Source: Phymatolithon calcareum (Eukaryota; Rhodophyta; Florideophyceae; Hapalidiales). From it: DNA of 64,000 bases. Location of the stretch: positions 1,364,001 to 1,428,000 of the forward strand of contig OZ345367.1 in NCBI GenBank assembly GCA_977006965.1, read 5' to 3'. This document shows, one piece after another, positions 31,517 to 42,976 of this stretch. A program made the translations under genes and the position numbers. The notes below the pieces were generated by a model that did no database searches, had not been told where the DNA came from, and saw only the letters and a list, made by a program, of their open reading frames with translations. Positions within the stretch are counted from its first letter, which is position 1. Each line of letters starts with the position of its first letter.

Positions 31517-32371
31517 TTAATCCCCACTGCCAACCACAGGCGGTGCAATAGAAACAACAACCGATCGAAGCCGTGCCATCTCCTCCGCATCGTCATCCGA
31601 ATCATCGCTATCACGCTGAGCATCTTCCGCCTTCACCTGACCAATATTAAAGTTATCAACACGAGACTTCTTACACGGAGAGCGATCCGCATCATCAACT
31701 CCCCAATCCCTGGCCCGTATCTTCGCGTTCGACGTCGGGCCGCCACGGCCACATTCCTTCGTCCCCAAACGCTTCGTCTCCATCTCCTGCTCGACGATTT
31801 TGCGCCGTTTGAGCGGGGAGATGATCACATCACCAGCGACATGACGCGGACTGGACGAAGGCTCCATATTCGGCGCCGGGCGTTTACGCAAGACAAGTTG
31901 TCCAGGCTGTGAATCCGCAAACAGACGAAACGCACTCTCCTCTCCAGAAGTGCTGTCCGTCGCCGAGACGGAAGGGGACGGTTCAGACTGTGACGGTTGC
32001 GACAAAGTAGTGTCCGTCTCGGACGGTTCGGGTGCGCCAGCGGTGACGTTCAAATGTTCCTTCGGCGGCTCCTCCTCTTCCTCGACCGGGCCGAGTGCAC
32101 GCTCCAGATACGCGTCGAGTAGTTGCGCCACGCGACGTTGCACGGGGTCCGGCGAGCGGTGACGGAGCACGACATTGGGCGTGCATTCGGCGCGGGCGGC
32201 GGACGCGTGACGCGGGGAGGGCGGACGGGGCGGTTTGGCAGGGGCGTATCGCGGGGAGCGCGGGGAGGCGGACGGGGTTAATGAGGCGCGACGCAGGGCG
32301 CGTAGGGAGGGAGAATTCGGAATTGGGATGGGCGGCAGCGGGGCAGGGGAGGAAGAGTGGATTGTTTTCAT
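31517..32371 (-). CDS. Disordered Pro/Ser-rich protein with acidic and basic clusters
   Basis: 284 aa, probably nuclear. The N-terminal ~60 residues are Pro/Ser/Ala/Arg-rich. One more ordered segment is RRVAQLLDAYLERALG (about 78-93), followed by EEEEE. Then come Ser/Thr-rich sequence and two basic clusters, SPLKRRKIVEQEMETKR and CKKSR. An acidic run (DSDDSDDDAEE) precedes the C-terminal MARLRSVVVSIAPPVV. A TATA-like ccataaaaag (32433-32442) lies 62 nt upstream. A fragment at 28717-28890 resembles part of this gene. Family not recognised. Confidence 0.6.
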   Translation of the reverse strand: MKTIHSSSPAPLPPIPIPNSPSLRALRRASLTPSASPRSPRYAPAKPPRPPSPRHASAARAECTPNVVLRHRSPDPVQRRVAQLLDAYLERALGPVEEEEEPPKEHLNVTAGAPEPSETDTTLSQPSQSEPSPSVSATDSTSGEESAFRLFADSQPGQLVLRKRPAPNMEPSSSPRHVAGDVIISPLKRRKIVEQEMETKRLGTKECGRGGPTSNAKIRARDWGVDDADRSPCKKSRVDNFNIGQVKAEDAQRDSDDSDDDAEEMARLRSVVVSIAPPVVGSGD

Positions 32372-32432
32372 TGTGGGAGGAAGGATGGCGCGCGGAAAGG
32401 TTTGCGGGTGGGAGGGGTGGAAGAACGGGGCC

Positions 32433-32442
32433 CTTTTTATGG
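32433..32442 (-). promoter_or_regulatory. TATA-like box
   Basis: ccataaaaag on the - strand, 62 nt upstream of the ATG at 32371. Confidence 0.35.
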
Positions 32443-33534
32443 GGCTTGAGGCAGCAGCAATGAAGGGTGGGATGGATAGATGTATATATTTTTTGAGTGT
32501 TTTTGGCGAATGATGTATGATCTTACAGCGATTCGTTGTTTTGCACGTGGCAAAAGTGTGCGCGCTATTTTCTAGTAGACCGTTTGGGACTGAGTGATGG
32601 CAGGCGCAATTGCGAGGTGGAGGTTATTGGCGTTTTGAAGGGCGGTGCAAGCTTTGGAAGTGCTATGTGAAAGAGAAGGTTGGGATGAATTTATCGATTG
32701 AGCGCATTCTGGCGAAATGCGTGCTTTTCAGGCGCGATTCATTAGGATTCGGTTCAAGCGCGCTGTGCACGGATTGAATGAGAATGGCATGTGGAACCGT
32801 CTAGTGTGGACTAGGCGTCAGCTGGAAACGCAGGACGTAGAGGGAATGTGCATAATTCCTTCAGTCGTAAACAATTGACATGCGTGTTGGTGCACGCTAT
32901 GGTGGTAGTGGCAAATGCATGAGCAACGCATTTGTAATCCCAGTGTGATTTCGGTTCATTATTCGCGATGAAGAGGTGCTGTAGCTACAGTCGGGGCTGT
33001 CTTTTGTTGTGAATATGCATTCCATAGAAGGGCGATACAGAGGTGCGCAGAGGGGTTGCGGACATTTTAACATTTGTACAGATGGTAGATAGGCCAAGGC
33101 GGCGAGTGACTACAAGAATTCATTCCGATTCAATAGGGACTGCGCAACAAAGAGGCAATAGGGGAATGATGGTCTCTCACAGCACATGTGAATAGTTGGT
33201 CTTTGCATGCCGGAGCAAACAATCTGCACCTCCGCGGGCTCGCAATGGGAGGGTGAGAAGTTTGTGTAAATGACTTTTTTTTTACTTTTTTACTAAGAAA
33301 AACTAGATAAACTCAAGGACAAGATGCAAGCACTACAAGTACAAGAGACACAACTCCCCCTAATTCCACATCTTCAGCGTCAGCCTTAGCATCAGCATGA
33401 GCGAAATACAGACCCAAGCAAGTCATATGTATCAGCGGACAGGAAACTCGTCGCACGGTAGCATCAATCAATCAATCAATCAAAGTAACAAAAAAGTAAG
33501 AGTAAATTTCTCCTCCTCACCTCAACATCCCTGC
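32443..33534. other. Spacer
   Basis: No credible gene on either strand. A CAATCAAT repeat lies at about 33464-33482. Confidence 0.45.
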
Positions 33535-33855
33535 TCACGGCAATGCACGGAGCACCATGGCAGGGTCTACGTCTGGGGGCAATTGTGACAGTACTGCCTT
33601 CCGCGTCTGCTCGCGAAGACGGTCGTGCGCACGATTCACAGCGGCGGATACGAGATCCTCAATGGCACGCGGTCCCTCCTTCCCAATGGCGGGGTTCACG
33701 TGCAGTTTCACTAGACGTCCGTCGCCGGATAGAGTTGCCTGCACCATGCCAGCACCGGACTCGCCCATGACTTGCGTGGAGGAGAGTTTGCGTGAGGCGT
33801 TGGAGAGCGCCTTGCGGACGATCGGCTTGGCTACCCTTTGCAGTGGAGCGGACAT
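33535..33855 (-). CDS. YbaB/EbfC-family DNA-binding protein, organelle-targeted
   Basis: 106 aa from the ATG at 33855. The frame extends to 33966, but the downstream ATG starts a better leader: SAPLQRVAKPIVRKALSNASRKLSS, basic, Ser-rich and without acids, as expected for a mitochondrial (or plastid) presequence. The mature part has the family core GESGAGMVQATLSGDGRLVKLHVNP (about 32-56, written in two pieces: GESGAGMVQATLSG and DGRLVKLHVNP) and the helix IEDLVSAAVNRAHDRLREQ. Bacterial members form dimers that bind DNA in the nucleoid. A role in organelle nucleoids is inferred. Confidence 0.8.
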   Translation of the reverse strand: MSAPLQRVAKPIVRKALSNASRKLSSTQVMGESGAGMVQATLSGDGRLVKLHVNPAIGKEGPRAIEDLVSAAVNRAHDRLREQTRKAVLSQLPPDVDPAMVLRALP

Positions 33856-34875
33856 GGTGTTTCGTTTGTTTGGTGACGATGTGCGTGAGGTACAACTGTA
33901 CTGTACTGGCAATTCGATTCCGGGAACGGGTGGGCGAGTGTGAGAGGATCCGCTGAGTGCGTGCACTTGGGGATATGTTGTGAACAGGCAAGATGGAGCA
34001 GTAAGTTGTACTGTTCAATGTGGGCAAATGTAGCGGCAAGCTGGGTTAAGTACCCCTGCGATGGGGGTTTGTGCGATGGGAATGCACTGCAGGGTTGTTG
34101 CAGTAGTAGTGACGGGAGATGCGGGTTGAAATAAGTGGGCATTTGAAAAGAAATAAAAATTGTAACATATCAGCCTATTGAGAGGCGAAGCGTGTGGCGG
34201 AAGGAAGCGTCAACCAATAAAGTTTGATTATCGGTAGGGACAAATAATTGCAACGTATGAAACATGTGACGGCGAATACGACGTTTCAATGTAAAAATTT
34301 TAAGATGAAGAGAGGAATCCCGTTCATGAGCGGCACCGGTGCACGCGCAATGCGAGCCTCAGGTTGCGGGCGGGCGCACATTGGATGTACGGGTCGGGGC
34401 GGACGGGCGATTGGCGGGGCGGGAGCGGGGGCGAGCTGTGCGCGCCGCACATTTGCGCGCTGGAGGGAGCGTGAGGATGACGTACGGAGGCGAACGGGAC
34501 AGAAGGGTAGGTTTGTTGTTTTTGGGCATTTTTGGAGGTTTGATTCTTTGGTGATTCAGAAGGTTGATTCATATGAATGATGTATTTCATGGGCTGCAAT
34601 GCGCGATGGATAATGGAAAATAGAACTGCATGACCCTGAATCTCAGTCCTTGATCGCTTGTTTTGTACACACGAACATGGCTGATCAGTGCACTCTCTCG
34701 GCACAGAGCCGGGGAAATAGTGCCCACTATAGTATAACATACAGTAGACAGATAGCTGGCGCCAGCGTCGCCATTCTTCGCAACTGGGGAGCACGGGCAC
34801 AGCATGAAAACATTGCAATGGGATCATCATAAGGCAGCAATCACAGACGCAGGCGATACTGTAGTGTCTCGCTCG

Positions 34876-34909
34876 GCAGAGGGAACGCTGTGCACAGCGT
34901 TCCCTCTGC
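34876..34909. repeat. Perfect 34-bp palindrome
   Basis: 17-bp arms with no loop, centred on TGCA. It overlaps the next palindrome by 2 bp. Confidence 0.95.
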
Positions 34910-34965
34910 TGTCGCTTGTTTTGCCGCACAATGTCATGACATTGTGCGGCAAAACAAGCGACAGC
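34908..34965. repeat. Perfect 58-bp palindrome
   Basis: 29-bp arms with no loop, centred between 34936 and 34937. Confidence 0.95.
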
Positions 34966-35300
34966 AATAATATTCATTCAATGCATGATGCATTCGATTT
35001 CAGTAAAATCTGGCTCAAGCCCGTCATCAGATAATCTGGAACCCGGTGGGTCGTGTCGTGCCGAATAGTTACTTAGCAGAAGTGTTTCTTGCTTAAAATT
35101 CTAAGTGTGACTGTGCCGAATTGCATACGTGTACGTGCCTTCGGAACCCCTACCGGGTTCCAGATGATGTTGTCTGTTGACGGAGACTCACCGATCATCA
35201 CGAGAGAATGAACGAGTGAGTGATCTGGAGGTGGCAACGACAACTCCTTCGAAAGCGAGCGACTCCCTTGGAAGACACAAGTACGTACTGTACAGTAGTA

Positions 35301-35337
35301 CATGCCCTCGGAAGACATAAGGTCTTCCGAGGGCATG
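35301..35337. repeat. Hairpin, 16-bp perfect arms
   Basis: catgccctcggaagac and its exact reverse complement (35322-35337) flank a 5-nt loop. Confidence 0.9.
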
Positions 35338-37400
35338 CTTGACTGCTTCAAACTTGTTCGGGCATGGGTTTTCATCCCGATGTCGCTGCCGAACCGTTGC
35401 AAATTTAAATGCACGGCGATGCACCTCAAGCGGCAAAATATCTCATCTGCTACCGCAATGTGAGGCCACCACTGTACAGTATCATATGATACAGTAGGCT
35501 TAATCTGTTCCGCCACCGGTGCACATGGATGGATGGCCTTGTTGCGCGTTAAGCGCAATGTGCGCTGCACCGTGCACGATCTCATCTCGCCCTGAATGCC
35601 TGCCTGCCTGCCAGTTATCATCATTCATCATCAAAGCGAGCGAGCAAGCGAGCGCTACAAACCCTAACACCACCGTACCGCACCGTACAGTACAGTGCAG
35701 TATGGTCCAGTATCAATAGTGCGCAAAACTGTCGCATTGTCGCTCCCAAATGCAGATTGTCATCATCTCGCGTGATGCGCGCATCAATATCGTGTTGATT
35801 CTGACAAACGTTGTCACGTTTGAAGGTATTCACATCAAATTTGATTTACCTGCATGAGTTCCATGAAATCTCCCGACGCGGCAGTCAGTCGGCGAAATTG
35901 GGCGAACAAGGCCACTTCCGGTTGGATGTTGGGTAGTGTGCCCAGCTGTGCCGCCACGTGATTATCAATACTGAATCGTGCAGTATTGTGCAACCACAAC
36001 GAGAGGTGCCCGGTTTCAGCCAGAAATCTGTAGTGATAAAAAACTCAGCAAGTACAGTGCAGTATGAAGAGTAAAGTTATCACGATGAAGATACTTTGCA
36101 GTAATTATACACCCACTGCGAAGCGCGAAAATCGATTTTCCGCCGACTGACCGATCGGTCGGTCGACGGATTGCAAGAGGAGCTGAACGGCAACTGGTGT
36201 ATAACTTGCTTGTTGCGGATCTCGAAGATACTGTGGCTTCTTTACTGCAGTGAACCATTACGACTGGGCTACATACTGTACTGTACTGGACACTACCCTA
36301 CCCAAGTGCTCTGCGTCCTTCCCTTTGAGTGCTCCTGCGCCTCTGCACTACGCCGCGCGTGTTTTGCTAACGCTGCCTGCCTTGCCCGCGGGAGGGAGAC
36401 GCGGCTCTTATAACATGCACTACCAAACCGTTCTGGACTTGCTGCTGCTGAGTCGCGCCCAAAGGAGAGTGCACCCTTGAAAATCATCACCAGCATCCGT
36501 TCTCTGGGATACAGTAGTATAGGTCTGCACTACTCGAGGGTTTCTACAGTACAAATTTGTAAGCCAAGGCCATGTCTTTTCCTCGCGGGCAATGCCCTTT
36601 CTTTGCCATTCTGCCCGCGCTCAGCCAACCACTACCACGGGGTGGTAGGCCGTGAACGGCAATGGCATGCGCAGGCTGTCGAAAATCGGGCATTACCCGC
36701 AAGTTACACCACGCATCGCAACAGTGTAAATTCATCATTAGACTATGATACTGAACAGAACAGAACAGAACTGAGTTTTATATACATCTACTGTATCATA
36801 TGATAGGCTGTATCAAAAGTCGTACTGCAGTGCACATCTATGCAACCGGTGCCTGTGCATCACACGGCACTTTCACCTCAACAGGCGCTGCCTGCCAGAT
36901 GATCTTCGAATTTATTGATCGGCCCGTGTCTGGCCGTCTATTTTCATCGCCGTGTCATTACAGTTGCAATCTCCTCGCGCCCCGCCATTCACTGCGGGAT
37001 TCTCTACAGTTGTACTGTAGTGAAATATCTCCCAAATCATGATATTTTAACTCATTTCCGATTTCTCCACCACAGCTTCTTCATCCCCTAAATTTATAAA
37101 TTTATAGCAAGATCATCTTGATCATGTTTGCCGCTCCCGTCAGCGAAAAACGTACAGTACGTGCAACCTTTCTGTATGATACAGTATGTATGGCCTCCTC
37201 AACACAGCGTTCTTCTCTCCTACTGTACTGTACATCACATGTGCGCGAAAGGGTTCACCAAGCAGCTGCACAGTACAGTACACATCCGCGACATTCCGAC
37301 TCACGTCCCACGAAAGAAACGTCGCCAGTTAATTATCCCACCCGCATCTCCTGCCTGCCACCCATCCCTTACTCCTTCCCGCCGCGGATACTGTATTGGA

Positions 37401-37871
37401 ATGTCGGAAAAAAAGCCTCCCCTCCCACCCTTCACCCTCGAAAGCGCGAAACAGAAGGTGCGCAACGCGGAAGACGCCTGGAACACCCGCGATCCTAACA
37501 CCGTCGCACAGGCGTACTCGGAAAACAGTCAGTGGCGCAACCGGTCGGAAATATTCCAAGGTCGCGAAAACATACGATCGTTTTTACAGCGCAAATGGGA
37601 GAAGGAGAGGGAATATAGACTGGTCAAGGAATTGTGGGCCTTTTCTGATAATAGAATTGCCGTTCGATTCCAGTACGAATGGAGAGATGGGAATCAACAG
37701 TGGTTTCGCGCTTATGGTAATGAAAATTGGGAGTTCTCGTCGGATGGACTCATGCGAAGGCGCGAGGCCAGCATCAATGATATCCCCATTCCGCCGGAGG
37801 AGCGCCGCTTTCACTGGCCGCTCGGTCCGCGTCCTCTGGAACATCCTGGGTTGATAGATTCACCAGAGTAG
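37401..37871 (+). CDS. DUF1348 (NTF2/SnoaL-like fold) protein
   Basis: 156 aa from ATG 37401; the open frame upstream to 37128 has no support and runs through promoter-like spacer. The sequence follows the family closely: [20 protein letters not shown], then [24 protein letters not shown], then [20 protein letters not shown], then [13 protein letters not shown] and a C-terminal [12 protein letters not shown]. Length matches the ~150-aa family. Bacterial, plant and algal members are small cytosolic proteins of unknown activity with a cone-shaped alpha+beta fold. Confidence 0.9.
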   Translation: MSEKKPPLPPFTLESAKQKVRNAEDAWNTRDPNTVAQAYSENSQWRNRSEIFQGRENIRSFLQRKWEKEREYRLVKELWAFSDNRIAVRFQYEWRDGNQQWFRAYGNENWEFSSDGLMRRREASINDIPIPPEERRFHWPLGPRPLEHPGLIDSPE

Positions 37872-38946
37872 ATTACTTACTGCACTGTATTTTCTTTCTT
37901 CTACATGCAGCAATGTCGAGTTGGCCATGTTAAGGTGCACGGCAGTGAGAGATATAAACTTTGCGCCATCAGGGGCCTTCCCTGGCGGCATGCATTGTAG
38001 TCTGTTAAAAACTTCCATGAATGAATGGGTCAAAACTTTCCAAACTTTTGTAGAGCATCCATTTCGCATATGCTATATCAGCAAATGAGACCCAGGAAAT
38101 TTACCATAACCATACACTGTACCAGGTTCTCTCCACGCGCCCACAAGGAACGCCCTTACACTGTAATAAAAGACATTGGATGAACTGGCACGTGCTCAAG
38201 AGGGAAGGTGAGCTCCTTGTCTTCCCAGTCAGCTGAGAAAAACTAGAGACCCAAGCATACTCACTATATCTGCCATCTTTACTAATATAAGCATTGACCA
38301 CGAAATTCAACTGCCGCGCACGTTCTCCGCCAACCGTTGCTCGAAGGCACAAGTGTTGCACTGCACTGCAGCACTGTGCAGTTGCAACCCTACAGTATGG
38401 CTTTTCATCGCCATATATATTATGTCTTGTGATTTGGAGTGCAATGAGTGTTCACGACTGCCATCACACACTGACGTTACCCACCATTTAGCTCCACATT
38501 CTTGTGTTGAAAGAATCAGCATGCGTTTAACGAAACCACTTCTCACCGAAAGGGCTGCAGAGTTCAACCAAAACGCTTCGTCAAAACGTTGCACTGTCCC
38601 CTTGCAAACATTGTCATTTAGGCTCTCTTCTAAACATTAACGGAGCACTATGAGAGCGACAGCGACAGTACACAGTAAAATAAGATGAAATTCATACAAA
38701 ATTTACGACACAATCTCTCTCTTCCTCTTTTACTTCACAAGACAAGCCTCGCCCCAACGTTACATTAGCTTTGCCTCCCCTTTTCCTTCCACTTTACCCT
38801 CCACATACTTCACACTTATCTGTACCCAGCAATCAATCAAGTCCGACAGCACAAAACATACACTCGTCAAGTTAGTCTATGCCATCTCGCTCACAGCGAC
38901 AGAGATTCTCCCCGCAAAACCGCCGCAAGAAGCCATCCCAACGCGC
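37872..38946. other. Spacer
   Basis: No convincing gene. An imperfect foldback of GTTGCACTGCAC/GTGCAGTTGCAAC lies at about 38354-38389. Confidence 0.45.
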
Positions 38947-39459
38947 TCAACTTACAGAGTTAACACAATGTCGTTCATTAGTCGGCGTCATCCGCTCGCC
39001 CTCAAAAACATGACCAAGATGGCCATCGCATTCATTGCACAAAATCTCAACACGTCTCATCCCAAAAGAGTTGTCCACCTCAACCTTAATCGCATCCTTG
39101 TAACATTTGTCAAACGCCGGCCATCCACATCCGCTCTTGAATTTCGATTCCGCTGAATACAAAGGGTTCGAGCATGCCCGGCACACAAAGTGTCCTTCAC
39201 TCGGATAAAACTTATCGTATTCACCGGTTCCAGCCCGCTCAGTCCCCTTTTGACGCAGCACGTTGTACTCCATCGCACTCAGCTTTGCCTTCCATTCCGC
39301 GTCCGTCATCTTGCGCGGACTCTTCGTTGCGCTTTCGTCCGCCATCATGCGCACCGCCCCAACGGATCGAACGCGCCACCGCCGACTGCTCATTGATCTT
39401 CGCAGATTGCTGCCGGTGCGCCGGAATGCGCCGAGCATTGGCGTGCCCACGAATGCCAT
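38947..39459 (-). CDS. msrB: Peptide-methionine (R)-S-oxide reductase B
   Basis: 170 aa from ATG 39459; the longer frame to 39657 is rejected because its leader is unlike any targeting peptide, whereas MAFVGTPMLGAFRRTGSNLRR is a good red-lineage plastid transit peptide. The catalytic domain (about 50-170) begins WKAKLSAMEYNVLRQKGTE. It has zinc pairs CRAC and CNEC, FKSGCGWPAF, GHLGHVF and the C-terminal catalytic cysteine in RHCVNS. Reduces the R-epimer of oxidised methionine in proteins, using thioredoxin. The C-terminus stops two or three residues after the motif. Confidence 0.92.
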   Translation of the reverse strand: MAFVGTPMLGAFRRTGSNLRRSMSSRRWRVRSVGAVRMMADESATKSPRKMTDAEWKAKLSAMEYNVLRQKGTERAGTGEYDKFYPSEGHFVCRACSNPLYSAESKFKSGCGWPAFDKCYKDAIKVEVDNSFGMRRVEILCNECDGHLGHVFEGERMTPTNERHCVNSVS

Positions 39460-39708
39460 TAAACGTGACGAGTGCACCGATGCGGAATACACACACGCGA
39501 TGTAATTAAGTTTTTGCCACCTCGCGAGAAACGATGCTGATGTCTGCTGGTTTAAATCCCTACCCGGGCCACTCAGATTAAATTTCCCGTATGATGAAGC
39601 GAGGTAGAAAAGACCAATTTCATCCACGAGAAAAATTTTCCACGGCTGATCCATCAAATTTATTTACAACTTGGGTAGAGGAATACTGCCGGCAACACAA
39701 AAATTTCT

Positions 39709-40491
39709 TTACGTGGCTTGTCTCAACATCTTTGCCATCAAACTTTGCCACTTTTCCCTCGGCATGACATCCGCCTTCTGAATAGCCGTCGAAACAAGCA
39801 CAGTATTCTGAACCGAATCACTCCTAATCCAAACAGCCCCATTAACCCCAACCGCACTCTCAAACGCAATCCGTTTCCCAATCGTACTAAGAATACTCCC
39901 ATCCCTCGCAAGCAAAGCGCGAGCAAGTCCTAGAGAAACATGCACAATATTCCCCCCCTTAAGTTCCCCAAACGTAGTCTCCCCCCCAACCCAAGACTTG
40001 CTCGACCCAGGCTCAATACAAGAAGCCTCGCAATCCATATGTCGCGACGCGCGCACAATACGGCAATAAACCGCAGCACCGACAACAAGCGAAGGTTTGT
40101 TCCGCTTCGTCGCACCCTCGAACGCAAGCGCTGGCAACGTAGCCGTATCAGTACCACGTAATGCGATGCGGTATTCCTCGGCGTGACGCTCTATCACAAT
40201 GCCCACCACCATGTCCTGCAATGCGGGTTCATAACGCCGTTGATTCCCTTCCACCCACACTTTTCCCCGACGGGGATCCAACTGCACCTTGCCGGCCTTC
40301 GTGGATACGACATCGGTGCCGCGTTGCACCACGCCAGCTCCGAGACGCACCACGGCGCGAGATCCGCCGGACGCAGGGCGGAGAGAGGCGGCTACGGTGC
40401 CTGGCAGCACTGTCCCCGGCAGATCCGCTGTTAGTGCGATTCCGGCAGCGCTATTTGCTCGCGTGACCGACCGCGGCGGTTCAACCTCCAT
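39709..40491 (-). CDS. RRP40: Exosome complex component RRP40
   Basis: 260 aa, close to the usual length. Order: N-terminal domain with LPGTV, a beta-rich AGKVQLDPRRGKVWV segment and an S1 domain (QDMVVGIVIERHAEEYRIALRG). The family signature FEGATKRNKPSLVVG follows, and then a KH-like domain with GVNGAVWI. RRP40 is an S1/KH cap protein of the RNA exosome, which degrades or trims RNA in nucleus and cytoplasm. No intron needed. The gene lies 250 bp upstream of msrB on the same strand. Confidence 0.9.
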   Translation of the reverse strand: MEVEPPRSVTRANSAAGIALTADLPGTVLPGTVAASLRPASGGSRAVVRLGAGVVQRGTDVVSTKAGKVQLDPRRGKVWVEGNQRRYEPALQDMVVGIVIERHAEEYRIALRGTDTATLPALAFEGATKRNKPSLVVGAAVYCRIVRASRHMDCEASCIEPGSSKSWVGGETTFGELKGGNIVHVSLGLARALLARDGSILSTIGKRIAFESAVGVNGAVWIRSDSVQNTVLVSTAIQKADVMPREKWQSLMAKMLRQAT

Positions 40492-40606
40492 TGCGATGTG
40501 AGTTGCAATTCTGCGTCTTTCTTCTTCACTTTCGTCGTCTGCACTCGGGAATCCCGCGTCGATCTACTCATATGTTGCCGGTATGATACGCCCACCGGTG
40601 GGTGTT

Positions 40607-40825
40607 TCAAGGGGAAGAATGTCGCGGAGGCGGGCGCGGTTTCGACGCGTCGGGCAGCGACTTGGATGCTGCGATGGCGGGCGGTCGTTCGCCGTTGATG
40701 GCACGGGATAAGCTTGCTCGTCGGGCGGCTTCCGCTGCTTTCGCGGCTTCTTTTGCACGCTCCACGCGACGCATTGCGGCCCACACGCGTGCGTCTGCGC
40801 GTGCGCCTACCGCATTCACAACCAC
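40607..40825 (-). CDS. Possible small gene upstream of RRP40
   Basis: 72 codons, AARVWAAM-type start region then an Ala/Lys/Arg-rich helix (ERAKEAAKAAEAARR) and a Pro-rich tail. The frame is open upstream for a short hydrophobic stretch (VHAIAALVVVNAV), suggesting a membrane anchor followed by a coiled coil, perhaps with an upstream exon in 40830-41240. The large overlapping frame 40431-41240 looks like a shadow. Weak. Confidence 0.25.
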   Translation of the reverse strand: MVVNAVGARADARVWAAMRRVERAKEAAKAAEAARRASLSRAINGERPPAIAASKSLPDASKPRPPPRHSSP

Positions 40826-41831
40826 GAGTGCTGCAATTGCGTGTACCTAAAGTGTGCGGCGCGATTTGCAGATGGAGGGATAGCTGGGTTAGACGACGGT
40901 AAGGTTCGAAAATATCGTCGGCGCGGAAAAATAGCTTACGTAGAGGCTTATCGGTGACGACATTATTTTCATTATCAGGCCCATCTTCGATTACGCTTGC
41001 AGACGGTGGGAGTTTAGGCAACTTGGATGTGGTCTGAAACCTTTGCGCGAGTGACCAACTGCACAGATGGTTTGAGCGATCGGCAGAGCTGCATGACCTT
41101 TGACAATGCATGTCCTCACTGTGCGACACACCATCTCCGATGTTTAAGACATTCCCACGTGTCATACGAATGGGTGAGGTAACGTGTCTGGGATGCAAAA
41201 AAGCAAAAAACATTCCCAAGAATATTTGGTTAGAAGCCACTTTAGAACTTGGAAAAGACTGAAATTTTTTTGACGTTTTTTGGTGTTCTAAAGCGGTTTC
41301 TAACCCTTATTTTCTTTTTATATCTATTTTTTAATGTCTAAAAAATTTGAGTTCAGGAACGTCTTTAATCGGCGGAGTCAAGTCCTTGTTTCGTGGAACC
41401 ACCAGAGCCGCGGCCCTAAGCGACACCATGAATGGCCATATCTCTCCCTGATATCAAAGCATGTCTCGCCACTGAAAAGTCAGGAACAGCAAGATGTTCC
41501 TGTTCCACGTCGCTCCGGGAAGCTGTTGATTATGCCGTCCCACTGTTCAACATGCGCTGCACAGCTTCAGAAGCAAAGAATTATCGTTGATGTGAAGAGA
41601 GTCCCCAGAGGCACGGGCTTGAATGTGGGAATCATCATCAGACTGAAAATCGTAGAAGTAGAATTTGTGAGGCTAAAGACAATGCATACTCTTGTACCCG
41701 ACCACACATAAGCCTTTTCGTATTTAGAAACCTGAGTTGAATGCGGATGGTCGACAAAGATTTTGCGCTTGCTGTTTGACACATTTACAGTAGGTTCAGT
41801 CTTTGAAAGGTCACTTTTCGACAATCTGCAC

Positions 41832-41865
41832 AGAGCGAGACTGCGTTCCTTCGCAGTCTCGCTCT
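41832..41865. repeat. Hairpin, 14-bp perfect arms
   Basis: agagcgagactgcg and its reverse complement around a 6-nt loop. Confidence 0.9.
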
Positions 41866-42976
41866 ATGTGATCTCCATATCATATGGACTAGTCTAATCG
41901 ACAGTAGTCCCGATTGGGACTATGAGCACAACCTCGCTGAGGCCCAACCAGCAGAATTTCCAATACTGTACCAGCTGTACAGTAGTAGTACAGTACTGTA
42001 CACTGTATTGTCAATCGTCCCACAGAGACTTACAGTGTCGGCCAGGTATGGGTTACCGTAATTACAATTACCTTTGCTATAGGATAATTAGCGCCTTTTC
42101 GTCGCTCTCCGACGTCGTCCCGGGTACTTATGCCAAGTCCGACGGCCAACTGCAGTAAAAACGTCAAGCACCCTTGGCGAGATGTCTTTGTGCCCGCATC
42201 TATAACGGTTCTCTAGATGGATCCATTGGTTTGCTTCGCTTGGCGCTAGCGTCATTGTACCGCTTAGTCTCATCTGACGGTCCTGTTCTCTTGTGTTTCC
42301 TTGCCGTTTGTGTCCGCTTGCGTCACCGCTCGCCGCTGGACTTTGTGGACGCACCGTGCTCGCTCTGTCATGCGCTACCGCACGTTGCTTACCTGTTTAC
42401 AGTCCAGGTTCGCACCCATCCAAAATACTATTACAGCACGCTGCGCCGGTCTGGGAAAACGAGCTCACAGGTAGCAAGTACGGGACCGGTGTACGGTCGC
42501 AGGTCTCACCAGTCCCCTGCTTCCTACCTATGAACCTGTTCTTACAGAGCGGCTCAGTGCACAGGTCCCGCTGGGATTCCAATGCTGCACAATTAATCCT
42601 CTCCTTGCGGACGATTCATCGCAGTTGGAACTGGCAGTTGTGTTGTGGTTGCAGATTGTGAAAATTCCCAAGTATGCCCATGCACACGGGTGATGACATT
42701 CGAACATTCTCGTGTGCCTTATTACACACTTATGCACAAGCTTATGATACCCCTAGTGCACTGCAACCACAACGCAATAGCATCCCAACCGAACAACGGG
42801 ATGCCCTCATCCACCTTGTGAGGACGTCGAACACGTCCAATCACGCCCCTAGAAATAGACTAACTCTAGACTGTGAGACCACTACTTATGCTCAGCCAGA
42901 TCTTCAGCCACGTAGGATAGCCAAGTTCATCAAGTAAAGCAAAGGTATACCACACTTTTGTTCGTCTCTTGCGGTC

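Larger units (their letters stand above)
33967..37400. other. Long spacer rich in palindromes and TACTGTAC words
   Basis: No convincing gene; the open frames lack recognisable content and are mutually overlapping. It holds the palindromes at 34876-34965 and 35301-35337 and many TACTGTAC/GTACAGTA words (for example 35283-35299, 35686-35703, 36266-36276, 37150-37280). Confidence 0.55.

Noticed and set aside
31950-32463. + strand ORFs opposite the disordered protein gene
   Set aside because: They are low-complexity mirrors of the Pro/Ser/Arg-rich - strand gene.
33464-33482. CRISPR-like array (CAATCAAT run)
   Set aside because: A simple tetranucleotide repeat without spacers, in a eukaryotic context.
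37128-37400. N-terminal extension of the DUF1348 gene
   Set aside because: The extension is promoter-like spacer with TACTGTAC words and no family match; the family starts at the ATG at 37401.
39460-39657. 66-codon N-terminal extension of msrB
   Set aside because: The sequence does not look like a leader, and the ATG at 39459 gives a typical transit peptide.
40431-41240. 269-codon frame overlapping the 5' end of RRP40
   Set aside because: Composition is erratic (Arg/Ser/Thr-rich antisense-like) and it overlaps a well-supported gene on the same strand; at most a piece belongs to a separate small gene.
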